Positions 8,487-18,179 of a stretch of DNA of 64,000 nt are shown piece after piece. A model generated the notes under the pieces. The model was given only the letters and a program-made list of their open reading frames with translations. It was not told where the DNA came from and did not search any database. The stretch is from NCBI RefSeq assembly GCF_028368975.1, contig NZ_JAQNDM010000002.1:8364425-8428424 (forward strand). The letters run 5' to 3'. The position numbers were made by a program, and so were the translations under genes. Each line of letters starts with the position of its first letter. The stretch's first letter is position 1. This stretch comes from Stigmatella ashevillena. Lineage in GTDB: Bacteria; Myxococcota; Myxococcia; Myxococcales; Myxococcaceae.

Positions 8487-9284
8487 TCAGGAAGTGACCT
8501 GAAAAAAGCGCTCGGCGTTCTCGCACGCCACCCGGCGCACCACCCGTTCGGAAAGATTGGCCTTGGCCAGCAGGCGCGCCAGCCGGGCCAGTCCCAGGAT
8601 GTCTCCTGCCCCGTCTCCGGCATCGGAGTTGAGCACCAGCCGCTCGCTGCCCAGCTTTCGCACCAGCGCCACCGCCCGTTCGGCCTTCAGGGCCTCGGGG
8701 TGCAGGGTCAGCCCCGCCCAGTGGCCGCAGCCCAGAATGGGCCCCACCGTGCGCGCGGTGGCGTGGTCCACCAGCACGCGCGAGGGCAGGGTGCCCGCGG
8801 TGCGCAGCAGCGTGAGGATGCGCCGGGTGTGGCGCTCCTTGTCCTGGGTAGGCGTGTGGACCACCACCCGGAGCTTGAGCCGCCGGGCCAGGGCGAGCTG
8901 CTCCAGGAAGGCTTCCTCCTCCTCTTCGCCCCCCGCGTGCAGCCCGGTCTCGCCCAGGGCCACCACGCGGCCTCCTTGAAAGTAGTCCGGCAGGCTGGAG
9001 AGCACCTCGGACAGCCCCCGCCGGGGGATGCAGCGGGGGTGGACTCCCAGCGCGGCGTAGGCGCGGATGCCCAGCCGGTCGAGCCGGGGAATCTGTCGGC
9101 CCACCAGGTCATCGAAGTGGAGCCGCAGGGCCTTGGGGGTGGGCTCCGCGAAGTGGTGGGCCACCACCAGCGCCCGCTCCACTCCGAAAAAGCGCATGGA
9201 CTCGAGATCCTGATCGCTCAAGGACTCGGGATGAAGGTGCGCATCGAAGAGGGGCAACAACTCGGGCACGGCAACCTCGATCAT
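8487..9284 (-). CDS. TatD-related metal-dependent hydrolase
   Basis: 265 residues. The metal-binding motif DAHLH is at 14-18. Further ligand candidates are the Glu in VALGETGLHAG, His in VVVHTPTQ, His in VLVDHATART and Asp in LVLNSDAGDG. The order and spacing follow TatD-type hydrolases, which include 3'-5' DNA exonucleases. The sequence is closer to the divergent TatD-related branch than to E. coli TatD, so nuclease activity is uncertain. Single gene, minus strand; it runs toward the terminator of the 8097 gene. Confidence 0.82.
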   Translation of the reverse strand: MIEVAVPELLPLFDAHLHPESLSDQDLESMRFFGVERALVVAHHFAEPTPKALRLHFDDLVGRQIPRLDRLGIRAYAALGVHPRCIPRRGLSEVLSSLPDYFQGGRVVALGETGLHAGGEEEEEAFLEQLALARRLKLRVVVHTPTQDKERHTRRILTLLRTAGTLPSRVLVDHATARTVGPILGCGHWAGLTLHPEALKAERAVALVRKLGSERLVLNSDAGDGAGDILGLARLARLLAKANLSERVVRRVACENAERFFQVTS

Positions 9285-9402
9285 AAGTCTGGGCGGTGTC
9301 CCCCCCTCCAGACAATTTCAGCGTGACGAAAGTTTTGAACTTGCTCTGGTGTAAGAATCCAGACAGAGTGGAAACGTCATGCGTCGCCCATCGGGGTAGG
9401 TT

Positions 9403-9573
9403 ATGAGCACCACCGCCGTCAAGCCCGCGCAGTTCCCCCCCTCCCGAGAGCAGGAGGTAAGGGTTTTTTTCAAACCACGGTTTGGCATCCGGGTCGTCGC
9501 GGGCGGCCTGTCAGTGGATGTCCGCACCGGGCCGGATGAGGACAAGGAGAAGTCCGAGCCCTCGCACGGTTGA
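9403..9573 (+). CDS. Possible small protein upstream of glmU
   Basis: 56 residues, starting MSTTAVKPAQFPPSREQEV and ending in the charged tail DEDKEKSEPSHG. GGGGTAGG lies 4 bp before the ATG. Third codon positions are mostly G/C except in a short FFKP stretch. The stop is 33 bp before glmU, so it would be co-transcribed with it. The core (RVFFKPRFGIRVVAGGLSVDVR) looks like a small beta fold. No recognised family; too short for certainty. Confidence 0.55.
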   Translation: MSTTAVKPAQFPPSREQEVRVFFKPRFGIRVVAGGLSVDVRTGPDEDKEKSEPSHG

Positions 9574-9606
9574 CGATCCTGTCGGCGCTCCTTATCTCTG
9601 CGCCGC

Positions 9607-10995
9607 ATGTCAGCTCCCCTCGCGGCGGTGGTGTTGTGTGCCGGCAAGGGCACCCGGATGAAGTCGGAGAAGGCCAAGGTCCTTCACCCCATCCTGGGCA
9701 AGCCCCTGTGCGCATATCCTTTGAAGCGTGCCCTGGAATTGGGCGCCTCTCCGTTGGTGCCGGTGGTTGGGCACCAAGCGCCTGAGGTGGAGAAGGCCAT
9801 CCGGACGCAATTTCCGGCGGCCACCCTGCGCTTCGCCCTTCAGAAAGAGCAGCGGGGCACCGCGGACGCGGTCCGCTCGGCGGAAGGGGCGCTGAAGGAC
9901 TTCTCGGGCCGCGTGCTCATCCTCTATGGGGATGTGCCGCTGCTGCGCCGCGAGACGCTGGAGGCGCTCGTCGCCGCGCACGAGGCGGGCAAGGGGCCGC
10001 TGTCGCTGGTGGCCACCCAGTTGGAGGACCCCACCGGCTATGGCCGCGTCATCCGCGAGGGCGGCAAGGTGACGCGCATCGTGGAGCACAAGGACTGCAC
10101 CCCGGAGCAGCGCGCGGTGCGGGAGTGCAACGCCGGTATCTACCTGGTGGAGTCGTCCTTCCTGTGGCGGGCGCTGGCGGAGATTCGCCCGCAGAACGCC
10201 CAGGGCGAATACTACCTGACGGACCTCGTGGAGATGGCCGCGCGGCAGGGGCCGGTGGCCTCGATCGACTCGGACGCCACGGAGACGGCCGGGGTGAATG
10301 ACCGCGTGGAGCTGGCGGCGCGCGCCCGGGTGATGCAGCAGCGCATCAACGAGCGCCACATGCGCGCGGGCGTCACCCTGCAGGACCCGGCCACCACCTT
10401 CATTGATGAGGACGTCACCGTGGGTGAGGACACGGAGCTGGGTCCGCTGGTGTCCCTGGCGGCCGGGACCGTGGTGGGGCGCAACGTCACCATCGGCCAG
10501 GGCAGCGTGTTGACCGCTTCCACCGTGGCGGATGGCACCGCCATCAAGCCCTACTCGGTGTTCGAGGAGGCCCAGGTGGGCGAGCGGTGTGTCATCGGGC
10601 CTTTCGCCCGCCTGCGCCCGGGCACCGAGCTGGCGGAGGAGGTGCATCTGGGCAACTTCGTGGAGACGAAGAAGGCCACCCTCGGCAAGGGCTCCAAGGC
10701 CAACCACCTGGCGTACCTGGGGGACGCGAAGATCGGCTCCAAGGTGAATGTTGGGGCGGGCACCATCACCTGCAACTACGACGGGGTGAACAAGCACCTC
10801 ACCGAACTGGGGGACGGGGTGTTCATCGGCTCGGACACACAACTGGTGGCCCCGGTGTCCGTGGGCGACGGTGCGTATGTCGCCGCGGGCACGACCGTGA
10901 CGAAAAATGTACCGCCTGGAAGCCTCGCCGTGTCCCGATCTCCACAGGTGAACAAGGAGGGTTGGGTGGCTCGGAAGAAGGCGAAGCAGGGCTAA
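9607..10995 (+). CDS. glmU: Bifunctional GlmU: GlcN-1-P acetyltransferase / GlcNAc-1-P uridyltransferase
   Basis: 462 residues, normal for the family. The N-terminal uridyltransferase carries the nucleotide loop [15 protein letters not shown] (about 10-24). The C-terminal half is a left-handed beta helix built of hexapeptide repeats from about residue 255 on, with [16 protein letters not shown] and the [13 protein letters not shown] segment that hold the acetyltransferase site. It makes UDP-GlcNAc for peptidoglycan and LPS. The next gene on the strand is glmS, which feeds the same pathway. A 9-bp hairpin follows the stop. Confidence 0.98.
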   Translation: MSAPLAAVVLCAGKGTRMKSEKAKVLHPILGKPLCAYPLKRALELGASPLVPVVGHQAPEVEKAIRTQFPAATLRFALQKEQRGTADAVRSAEGALKDFSGRVLILYGDVPLLRRETLEALVAAHEAGKGPLSLVATQLEDPTGYGRVIREGGKVTRIVEHKDCTPEQRAVRECNAGIYLVESSFLWRALAEIRPQNAQGEYYLTDLVEMAARQGPVASIDSDATETAGVNDRVELAARARVMQQRINERHMRAGVTLQDPATTFIDEDVTVGEDTELGPLVSLAAGTVVGRNVTIGQGSVLTASTVADGTAIKPYSVFEEAQVGERCVIGPFARLRPGTELAEEVHLGNFVETKKATLGKGSKANHLAYLGDAKIGSKVNVGAGTITCNYDGVNKHLTELGDGVFIGSDTQLVAPVSVGDGAYVAAGTTVTKNVPPGSLAVSRSPQVNKEGWVARKKAKQG

Positions 10996-11006
10996 ATCTT
11001 GGAAAT

Positions 11007-11031
11007 CCGGGCAGTTAGCTGGACTGCCCGG
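11007..11031 (+). terminator. Perfect 9-bp hairpin after glmU
   Basis: CCGGGCAGT (11007-11015) pairs with ACTGCCCGG (11023-11031) across a 7-nt loop, 11 bp past the glmU stop. No U tract follows, so this may be an attenuating or Rho-assisted terminator. It separates glmU from the candidate glmS promoter. Confidence 0.45.
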
Positions 11032-11045
11032 GCTGCGCTAGAATG

Positions 11046-11061
11046 TGGCGCGGCTTTTGCT
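11046..11061 (+). promoter_or_regulatory. Candidate sigma-54 promoter for glmS
   Basis: TGGCGC-GGCTT-TTGCT matches the -24/-12 pattern TGGCAC-N5-TTGCW with one mismatch. The invariant GG-N10-GC spacing is exact. The start site would be near 11073, giving an 80-nt leader for glmS. A TAGAAT at 11039-11044 could instead be a sigma-70 -10, but it has no good -35. Confidence 0.45.
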
Positions 11062-11153
11062 CAGTAGGTCGTGGGCAGCGCAGCGAGGCAGTGGTTCGGG
11101 AAGCCCGCGGATCATTCCGACGGGCGAGGGCGTGTGACAGAGAGGTCTGATCT

Positions 11154-12989
<1,836 letters not shown>

Positions 12990-13017
12990 CCGCCGCCGTT
13001 CTGCCGCGGTGAGTGCG

Positions 13018-13053
13018 AGCCCAGGTGTCTCCCTCCGGGAGCCCTGGGCTTTG
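13018..13053. terminator. Hairpin between convergent glmS and kinase genes
   Basis: AGCCCAGG (13018-13025) pairs with CCTGGGCT (13043-13050), enclosing a smaller CTCCC/GGGAG stem; TTG follows on the plus side. Its place between two convergent stops suggests a shared terminator. Confidence 0.5.
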
Positions 13054-13059
13054 CCGCGT

Positions 13060-14049
13060 CTACAGCAGGGGCGGGCCCGAGAGCGTCTTCAGCCAGTCCT
13101 GGAGCTGGAGTCGGGAAGGGCTCTGGCCCGAGTCCAGGAGCCAGGCGAAGAGCGCGCCGGCGAACTCTCCCGCCGTGTGGTAGCGGCTGGCCGTGTCGGG
13201 CGCGAGCGCGCGGCGGAGGATCTGCGCCAGCGGGCGGTCCAAGGCGTCTGGCAGGTTCAGCTTGCCCGCCCGGATGGCCGCCATCACCCGTGCCTCGTCC
13301 GTCTCCTCCCGCAGGAAGGGATGGGTGCCCACCACCAGCTCGTGCAGGACGATGCCCAGGGCGAACAGGTCCGAGGCCGGGGTGGGCGGCTCCCCGCGTG
13401 TCTGCTCTGGGGCGAGGTAGTGCAGCTTGCCCGCGAGGATGCCGTCCTGCGGGCCGATGTCCGCCCCGCGGGACTTGGCCACCCCGAAGTCGCCCAGCTT
13501 CACCTCGCCCTCTCCCGAGAAGAAGATGTTGGAGGGGGTGATGTCGCCGTGCACCAGCTCCAGGGGTCGGCCGCTGCGCGTGCGCGCCTGGTGGAAGTAG
13601 GCGAGCGCGCGCAAGACTTCGATGCAGATATGGATGGCCATGCCCAGGGGCACCCGGCGGAGGAGCCGCTCATGGGTGCGCAGCAGCCGCTCCAGGTCTC
13701 CTCCGGACAGGAACTCGATGGCGATGAAGGGGCGTCCGAAGGCCTCGCCGTCCTCCAACTTGCGCACCAGGTTGGGGTGGTCCAGCACGCCCATCAGATC
13801 GGCTTCGTCCGCGAAGGCCTCGACCGAGACGTCCTTGCGCATCAGCTTGAGCGCCACCGAGAAGGGCTGGCCCCGCGAGTCCACCGCGTCCGCCAGGAAC
13901 ACCTCCGCCATGCCCCCCTCGCCGAGGCGAGAGCGGAGCCGGTACCGGCCATACCTCCGGGAGGGAACCTCCACGGTCTTGGCGGAGCCCGTCTGCACGC
14001 CCGCAAGTAAGCCACAGGCGGGGCTGGTTCGGTACTGCCACCGTCTCAT
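13060..14049 (-). CDS. Hanks-type serine/threonine protein kinase
   Basis: 329 residues, a single kinase domain without membrane segment or sensor domain. Gly-rich loop GEGGMAEV at 43-50, ATP lysine K68, catalytic loop HGDITPSN at 167-174 (HGD instead of HRD, so a non-RD kinase, with D169 as catalytic base), DFG at 187-189 and APE at 213-215. All residues needed for activity are present. It is the last gene on the minus strand after the sigma-factor operon (65 bp away) and could be partly read through from it, but no signal in the gap decides this. Such soluble kinases are common in myxobacterial regulation. Confidence 0.92.
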   Translation of the reverse strand: MRRWQYRTSPACGLLAGVQTGSAKTVEVPSRRYGRYRLRSRLGEGGMAEVFLADAVDSRGQPFSVALKLMRKDVSVEAFADEADLMGVLDHPNLVRKLEDGEAFGRPFIAIEFLSGGDLERLLRTHERLLRRVPLGMAIHICIEVLRALAYFHQARTRSGRPLELVHGDITPSNIFFSGEGEVKLGDFGVAKSRGADIGPQDGILAGKLHYLAPEQTRGEPPTPASDLFALGIVLHELVVGTHPFLREETDEARVMAAIRAGKLNLPDALDRPLAQILRRALAPDTASRYHTAGEFAGALFAWLLDSGQSPSRLQLQDWLKTLSGPPLL

Positions 14050-14114
14050 CTCCTCAAGAACGGAGAAACTTCACGGAGCCCGCAAAAATCGGGTCAGGAT
14101 GTGCCCTCCGAGGT

Positions 14115-14351
14115 TCAGTCCTCCCGGGCGAGCTCCAGCAGCAACTCGAGGTCCTCGGCTTCCTCCAGGCGCTCCAGCAGCTCGAGGTTCTCCACCACCT
14201 CCCGGTCCTCCGAGGAGAGCTCTTTCGGAGCAGGGCGCTCCGCGGGGGCCTTCGGCGCCTGGAGGGGGACAGGGGGAGAAGGCGTCTCCGGAGGGGAGGC
14301 GGGGCTGGCCCAGAGGGTGGTGGCCATGAGCGCGGTAAGGAAACCGCTCAC
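14115..14351 (-). CDS. Small exported acidic protein of ECF sigma operon
   Basis: 78 residues. A short hydrophobic leader (MSGFLTALMATTLWASPA) looks like a signal peptide. A Pro-rich linker and an acidic, Leu-rich helix near residues 45-76 (NLELLERLEEAEDLELLLEL) follow. The start overlaps the stop of the DUF3106 gene by 4 nt (ATGA), so translation is coupled. The same kind of acidic Leu motif ends the anti-sigma factor of this operon (NLELVEDYDVVGLDSFEDM). I infer a periplasmic interaction role within the sigma system; no family function is known to me. Confidence 0.75.
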   Translation of the reverse strand: MSGFLTALMATTLWASPASPPETPSPPVPLQAPKAPAERPAPKELSSEDREVVENLELLERLEEAEDLELLLELARED

Positions 14352-14845
14352 CGGCGTCGCCTCTCACGCATGCGGTCGCGCAGCTCCTGGCGCTGCTCGG
14401 GGGACAGCTGGCGCCAGCGGCGCAGGTTCTCCCGCATCTGCTCACGCCGCTCCGGGTGCGCGCGCAGGTACTCCCGCATCCGCTTGCGCAGCTCCGCCTT
14501 GCGCTCCGGGCTCAGGTTCTGGAATTCGCCGAAGCGCTCGCGCAGCAACTGGCGCTCCGCGGGGGAGAGCCTGTTGAAGTCGCTCAGGTTGGCGCGCAGC
14601 CGCTCCCGCTCCTCGGGAGACATGCGCTGAATGCGCTCCAGATTGCCCCGGATGCGCTTCTGGTCCTCTGGGGGCAGGGCCTTGAACTCGCGCAGCTTCG
14701 CCCGCAGGGCGTCCTTCTGCTCGGGAGAGAGTTTCTCGAAGCGCTCTGCCGCCGTGGGCGCCCGCTCGGGCTCCTGCGCCTGGGAGGAGGCTCCCGCCAA
14801 CAGCACCACCATCCACCCGACGATGGTCAGGGTCCGTCTCATCAC
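14348..14845 (-). CDS. DUF3106-type Arg-rich exported protein
   Basis: 165 residues: a signal peptide with a likely cut after SSQA (about residue 23), then repeated short helices marked by LSPEQ, LPPEDQ, MSPEER, LSPAER, LSPERK and LSPEQR. This is the DUF3106 pattern, reminiscent of the LTxxQ repeats of CpxP/Spy periplasmic chaperones and stress sensors. The mature protein is extremely basic and ends RRRR. It overlaps both neighbours by 4 nt. A periplasmic stress or chaperone role under the ECF sigma factor is inferred from the operon and the CpxP resemblance. Confidence 0.86.
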   Translation of the reverse strand: MMRRTLTIVGWMVVLLAGASSQAQEPERAPTAAERFEKLSPEQKDALRAKLREFKALPPEDQKRIRGNLERIQRMSPEERERLRANLSDFNRLSPAERQLLRERFGEFQNLSPERKAELRKRMREYLRAHPERREQMRENLRRWRQLSPEQRQELRDRMRERRRR

Positions 14846-15306
14846 TGCACCTCCAGCTCATGCAGGTGGGTGACCACCTCCATGTCTTCGAAGCTGTCCA
14901 ATCCGACCACGTCGTAGTCCTCCACCAGCTCCAGGTTCGCCGCCAGTTCCAGCGCGCCTGGGTCTGCTTCGTCCACCCCTGGCCGTGAGCGCGGATAGAC
15001 CGCGAGCGCCATCACCGCCGCCAGGCCCAGGGCGGGAACCAGCACCCGGGGGCGCAGCAGGGCCAGCAGCCGTTCCTTCAAAGGAGGGGGCAGCGCATCC
15101 ACCTGGGCCAGCACCTGTCGCCGGGTGGCGGGGGAGGGGATGGACTCGGGCAGCAGCGCCATCTTCGCCAGCGTGCCTCGCAGCAGGGCCTCGGTGCTCT
15201 GGCACTGCGCGCACGTTCCCAGGTGCACCGCGATTTCCGCGTGCCGCGGGGGGGACAGCTCCCCATCGATGAATGCCGTCAGCTCCTCCTCGAACGTGCA
15301 ACTCAT
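14842..15306 (-). CDS. Zinc-finger (zf-HC2) transmembrane anti-sigma factor
   Basis: 154 residues from the ATG at 15306, which overlaps the sigma stop by 4 nt. The N-terminus has the anti-sigma zinc motif HLGTCAQC (H28, C32, C35) with an earlier ligand at C3 or H22. One membrane helix spans about 88-104 (LVPALGLAAVMALAVY). The C-terminal tail is outside the cytoplasm and acidic (NLELVEDYDVV...EDMEVV). The cytoplasmic part should hold the ECF sigma factor; the tail is the likely sensor. Confidence 0.91.
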   Translation of the reverse strand: MSCTFEEELTAFIDGELSPPRHAEIAVHLGTCAQCQSTEALLRGTLAKMALLPESIPSPATRRQVLAQVDALPPPLKERLLALLRPRVLVPALGLAAVMALAVYPRSRPGVDEADPGALELAANLELVEDYDVVGLDSFEDMEVVTHLHELEVQ

Positions 15307-15902
15307 GCCCTGCTCCTCTCGGGCCCGATGCCCGCCTGCAACGCTTCCACCTTCCGGGCAACGGCCAGCGTCGCCCGGTGGATGAGGCTCTTCACGGCGG
15401 CCTCGCTCGCCTCCAGCGCCGTGGCGATGTCTCGGTAGGCCATGCCCTCGAAGCGGCACATGGTAAAGGCCGCCCGCTCGCGCTCGCTCATCCCCTGCAG
15501 GGCCTCGCCCACGGCCCGTTCCAGCTCCCGCCCCGCCACCGCCTCGTCCGGACGCTCCGCCTGGGCATCCACTGCCTCCACCCCCTTCTCGTCCTCGTCC
15601 GCCGGTGAAGAGGTCGAGCGTGTCACCCGGTACTCCCCCCGGCGCACCTCATTGAGGCAGTGGTTGGTGGCCACCCGGAACAGGAACGTCTTGAACTGGG
15701 CGGTGGGCTTGTAGGCCTTCGCGTTCCGGTACAGCTTCACGAAGATGTCCTGGGTCAGCTCTTCGGCCCGGGCCCGGTCCCCCACGAAGCGGTAGGCAAA
15801 ACGCGCCACGCTGGCGTGGTAGCGGTCGAACAGCAGGGCGAACGCCTTCCGGTCGCCTGCCGCCACCCTCAACATCACCTGTGCGTCCGAATCCTCATCC
15901 AC
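15303..15902 (-). CDS. ECF-family RNA polymerase sigma factor
   Basis: 199 residues from a GTG at 15900-15902 with GGAG seven bases upstream. Region 2 is visible at about 22-65 (FDRYHASVARFAYRF, EELTQDIFVKLY), and region 4 near the end (MSERERAAFTMCRFEGM, then the helix-turn-helix DIATALEASEAAVKSLIHRA). The frame stays open to 16046, but that stretch is Pro-rich, overlaps the divergent gene and would give an abnormally long N-terminus. It leads a four-gene overlapping operon: sigma, anti-sigma, DUF3106 protein and small acidic protein. It probably directs its own operon. Confidence 0.92.
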   Translation of the reverse strand: MDEDSDAQVMLRVAAGDRKAFALLFDRYHASVARFAYRFVGDRARAEELTQDIFVKLYRNAKAYKPTAQFKTFLFRVATNHCLNEVRRGEYRVTRSTSSPADEDEKGVEAVDAQAERPDEAVAGRELERAVGEALQGMSERERAAFTMCRFEGMAYRDIATALEASEAAVKSLIHRATLAVARKVEALQAGIGPERSRA

Positions 15903-15988
15903 GCCCGACTCCAACCCCGTTGCCTTCCGGAAGTTGCAGGGCGGGTGCGTTTTGAAGCCGGCGGGGGGGGACGGGTACAGTTTTTGGC

Positions 15989-16798
15989 GTGGCCACCCGT
16001 TCGCGCACCCCGCCTCCCTCCTCTGAGCACTCAAAGGAGCGCTCAAAGGAGCGCTCCTTACGGGACGCGGAGGGCGAAGAAGTGCCCGGTTCCCTGGAGT
16101 TCCCGGGTGAGGAGGCGGTCTCCGAGGCGGAGCCGCGCAAGGGCCTGGCGCCCAACTCCCCCACGCCCCCCTTGGGACTCCCGCTGCCAGTGATGGTCCT
16201 GGTGGAGCAGGCCCAGCGGGCGGAGGGGGCGGAGCAGCAGCAACTGGCGCTGCGCATCAACCAATGGCTGGCGAAGCTGGCCCGCGAGGACGGGGGCCGC
16301 CCCGCCGCGGAGGTGTTCCACCGTCTGCTCGAGGGCGGAAGGCTCGAGGGGCTGGTGGATGAGACGGGCGAGGCCTGTGGGGATGCCGCCGTCCGGGGGT
16401 TGCTCGCCCTGGGGTTTCCCTACGCCCTGGAGGTCCGGCCCGAGGATCTGGAGCGGCTCCGCACCCGCCAGCCGCTCCCCGCTTCCCGGCGCCTGGACCG
16501 CAAGGCCCTGGCCGCTGCGGCCGTGGGGGCCGGGGCCGTGGGGCAACTGGGCCTGGAAGGGGTGTTGTCGGGGGGGCTCTCGCCGAAGGTCACGCTGGAG
16601 GTAGGGGCCCTGCTGCTGGCGCTGGTGCCCGGGCTGATGAGCGCTCCGGGGACCCCGTTGCGGCGCCTGGGGCTGGTGGTGCTGGTGCTGGTGTCCGTGA
16701 CAGAAATATTCCTAGGGATGTCGCCGGGTTATGCTGGGCTGGTGTCCGGGCTGGCGGGACTGGTGGCCTGTCTCCTGATCGCTGGCCACGAGGGCTGA
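15989..16798 (+). CDS. Hypothetical protein with C-terminal membrane helices
   Basis: 269 residues from a GTG at 15989. The N-terminal 60 residues are charged and low-complexity (SKERSKERS, from a DNA tandem repeat). A soluble helical middle part (about 65-160) contains [15 protein letters not shown]. Three or four hydrophobic segments follow (residues 170-265), for example [12 protein letters not shown] and [18 protein letters not shown]. No family recognised. It diverges from the ECF sigma gene with only 86 bp between starts and ends 134 bp before recA. Because the N-terminus is weakly conserved-looking, a later start is possible. Confidence 0.68.
   Translation: MATRSRTPPPSSEHSKERSKERSLRDAEGEEVPGSLEFPGEEAVSEAEPRKGLAPNSPTPPLGLPLPVMVLVEQAQRAEGAEQQQLALRINQWLAKLAREDGGRPAAEVFHRLLEGGRLEGLVDETGEACGDAAVRGLLALGFPYALEVRPEDLERLRTRQPLPASRRLDRKALAAAAVGAGAVGQLGLEGVLSGGLSPKVTLEVGALLLALVPGLMSAPGTPLRRLGLVVLVLVSVTEIFLGMSPGYAGLVSGLAGLVACLLIAGHEG
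16030..16053 (+). repeat. Two 12-bp tandem copies inside coding sequence
   Basis: CTCAAAGGAGCG occurs twice in direct tandem, followed by a partial third copy (CTC). It encodes SKER-SKER-S in the membrane protein gene. In-frame 12-bp expansions change length without a frameshift. Confidence 0.85.
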
Positions 16799-16830
16799 GA
16801 TGTTCTCTGGCCACCCGCATGTCAGAGGGG

Positions 16831-16859
16831 TGGACTAGGGTCTACCTACCGCGTATTAA
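16831..16859 (+). promoter_or_regulatory. Candidate sigma-70 promoter for recA
   Basis: TGGACT (16831-16836) and TATTAA (16854-16859) are 17 bp apart, four and five matches to the consensus. Transcription would start near 16866, just before the LexA-type box, so a bound repressor would block clearance. Confidence 0.5.
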
Positions 16860-16872
16860 AGCGTTTCGCGTT

Positions 16873-16888
16873 CTGAACGCGGGTTCAG
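16873..16888 (+). promoter_or_regulatory. LexA/SOS operator upstream of recA
   Basis: CTGAAC-GCGG-GTTCAG is a perfect inverted repeat with a 4-bp spacer. It matches, from memory, the myxococcal LexA motif (CTRHAMRYBYGTTCAGS) at all but one position. It lies 45 bp before the recA start and just after the proposed promoter. DNA damage should relieve repression. Confidence 0.72.
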
Positions 16889-16932
16889 GTGGGCCGGGGT
16901 GGCCCACCGCATACAACTGGAGGAGTCGGAAG

Positions 16933-18015
16933 ATGGCCGTGAATTCAGAGAAGGAGAAGGCGATCGAGTTGGCGATGTCCGCCGTCGAGCGTCAATTTGG
17001 CAAGGGTTCCATCATGCGGCTCGGCAAGGACGAGCCGCTGATGCGTGACATCCAGGCCATTTCGACCGGATCGATCTCGCTCGACATCGCGCTGGGGGTG
17101 GGCGGCGTTCCCAAGGGACGCATCGTCGAGATCTTCGGGCCGGAGTCCTCCGGAAAGACGACCTTGTGCCTTCACATCGTCGCCGAGGCGCAGAAGCGGG
17201 GCGGTATCTGCGGCTACATCGACGCGGAGCACGCGCTGGATGTGGGGTACGCCCGCAAGCTGGGCGTGAGGACCGACGACCTGCTGCTCAGCCAGCCGGA
17301 CACCGGTGAGCAGGGGTTGGAAATCGCCGAGATGCTGGTCCGCTCGGGGGCCATCGATGTGCTGGTGGTGGACTCGGTGGCGGCCCTGGTGCCCAAGGCC
17401 GAGCTCGAGGGCGAGATGGGCGATGCGCACATGGGCGTGCAGGCCCGCCTGATGAGCCAGGCCCTGCGCAAGCTCACGGGCACCATCTCCAAGAGCCAGA
17501 CGTGCGTCATCTTCATCAATCAGATCCGCATGAAGATCGGCGTGATGTTCGGCAACCCGGAGACGACCACGGGCGGCAACGCGCTGAAGTTCTACGCGTC
17601 GCAGCGTCTGGACATCCGCCGCATCGGCGCCATCAAGAATGGCGAGAACGTGGTGGGCAGCCGCACCCGCGTGAAGGTGGTGAAGAACAAGGTGGCGCCT
17701 CCCTTCAAGGAGGTGGAGTTCGACATCATGTACGGCACGGGCATCTCCCGCGAGGGAGACCTCATCGACTTGGCCTCCAACGAGAACATCGTCGAGAAGA
17801 GCGGCAGTTGGTTCGCCTTCAAGGGCGAGCGCATTGGCCAGGGCCGGGAGAACGCGAAGGACTACTTGCGGGAGCATCCGGACACCTACAAGGAGATCGA
17901 AGCCCGCGTCCTTGAGAAGTACGGCGTCACCAAGTCCGCGGTCGCGGCGGTGCCGGACGAGCCTGAGCCTTCGGGTGAGGGTGAGAAGCGTCCGCGCGTG
18001 AAGGCCGTGAAGTAG
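16933..18015 (+). CDS. recA: Recombinase RecA
   Basis: 360 residues from the ATG at 16933, with AGGAG upstream; the frame is open further 5' but that is the promoter region. Walker A GPESSGKT is at 69-76. The full RecA core follows, including [18 protein letters not shown] and the L2 loop region with [17 protein letters not shown]. The acidic C-terminal tail is short and ends in basic residues (KRPRVKAVK). It forms filaments on single-stranded DNA, drives strand exchange and triggers LexA self-cleavage. An operator and promoter upstream and a terminator downstream mark it as a single-gene unit. Confidence 0.99.
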   Translation: MAVNSEKEKAIELAMSAVERQFGKGSIMRLGKDEPLMRDIQAISTGSISLDIALGVGGVPKGRIVEIFGPESSGKTTLCLHIVAEAQKRGGICGYIDAEHALDVGYARKLGVRTDDLLLSQPDTGEQGLEIAEMLVRSGAIDVLVVDSVAALVPKAELEGEMGDAHMGVQARLMSQALRKLTGTISKSQTCVIFINQIRMKIGVMFGNPETTTGGNALKFYASQRLDIRRIGAIKNGENVVGSRTRVKVVKNKVAPPFKEVEFDIMYGTGISREGDLIDLASNENIVEKSGSWFAFKGERIGQGRENAKDYLREHPDTYKEIEARVLEKYGVTKSAVAAVPDEPEPSGEGEKRPRVKAVK

Positions 18016-18037
18016 GCGGATTCCGCGTGTGAAGTGG

Positions 18038-18069
18038 CGGGGCGGTCCATCAAGAGGTGGGCCGCCCCG
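18038..18069 (+). terminator. Terminator hairpin after recA
   Basis: CGGGGCGGTCC (18038-18048) pairs with GGGCCGCCCCG (18059-18069 region) in an 11-bp stem with one G-T pair, followed by TGTCATTT. It begins 23 bp past the recA stop. Confidence 0.62.
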
Positions 18070-18179
18070 TGTCATTTCGAGGCGCGGCGCGTCACACGGA
18101 TGTTTTGGTCGCCCGGACGGGAAGCACCATAGACTCCGCGCCCGCAGAAGCCCTCAAGGCCCGCGCATTGGAGGATTCC

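Noticed and set aside
15903-16046. 144-bp extension of the ECF sigma factor
   Set aside because: It overlaps the divergent gene, is Pro/Lys-rich without a family match, and makes the protein longer than usual. The GTG at 15902 has a ribosome-binding site.
18057-18179. Longer N-terminus for PhoD from an ATG at 18057
   Set aside because: That ATG lies inside the recA terminator stem, and the added residues would bury the Tat signal. The TTG at 18180 has a perfectly spaced GGAGG.
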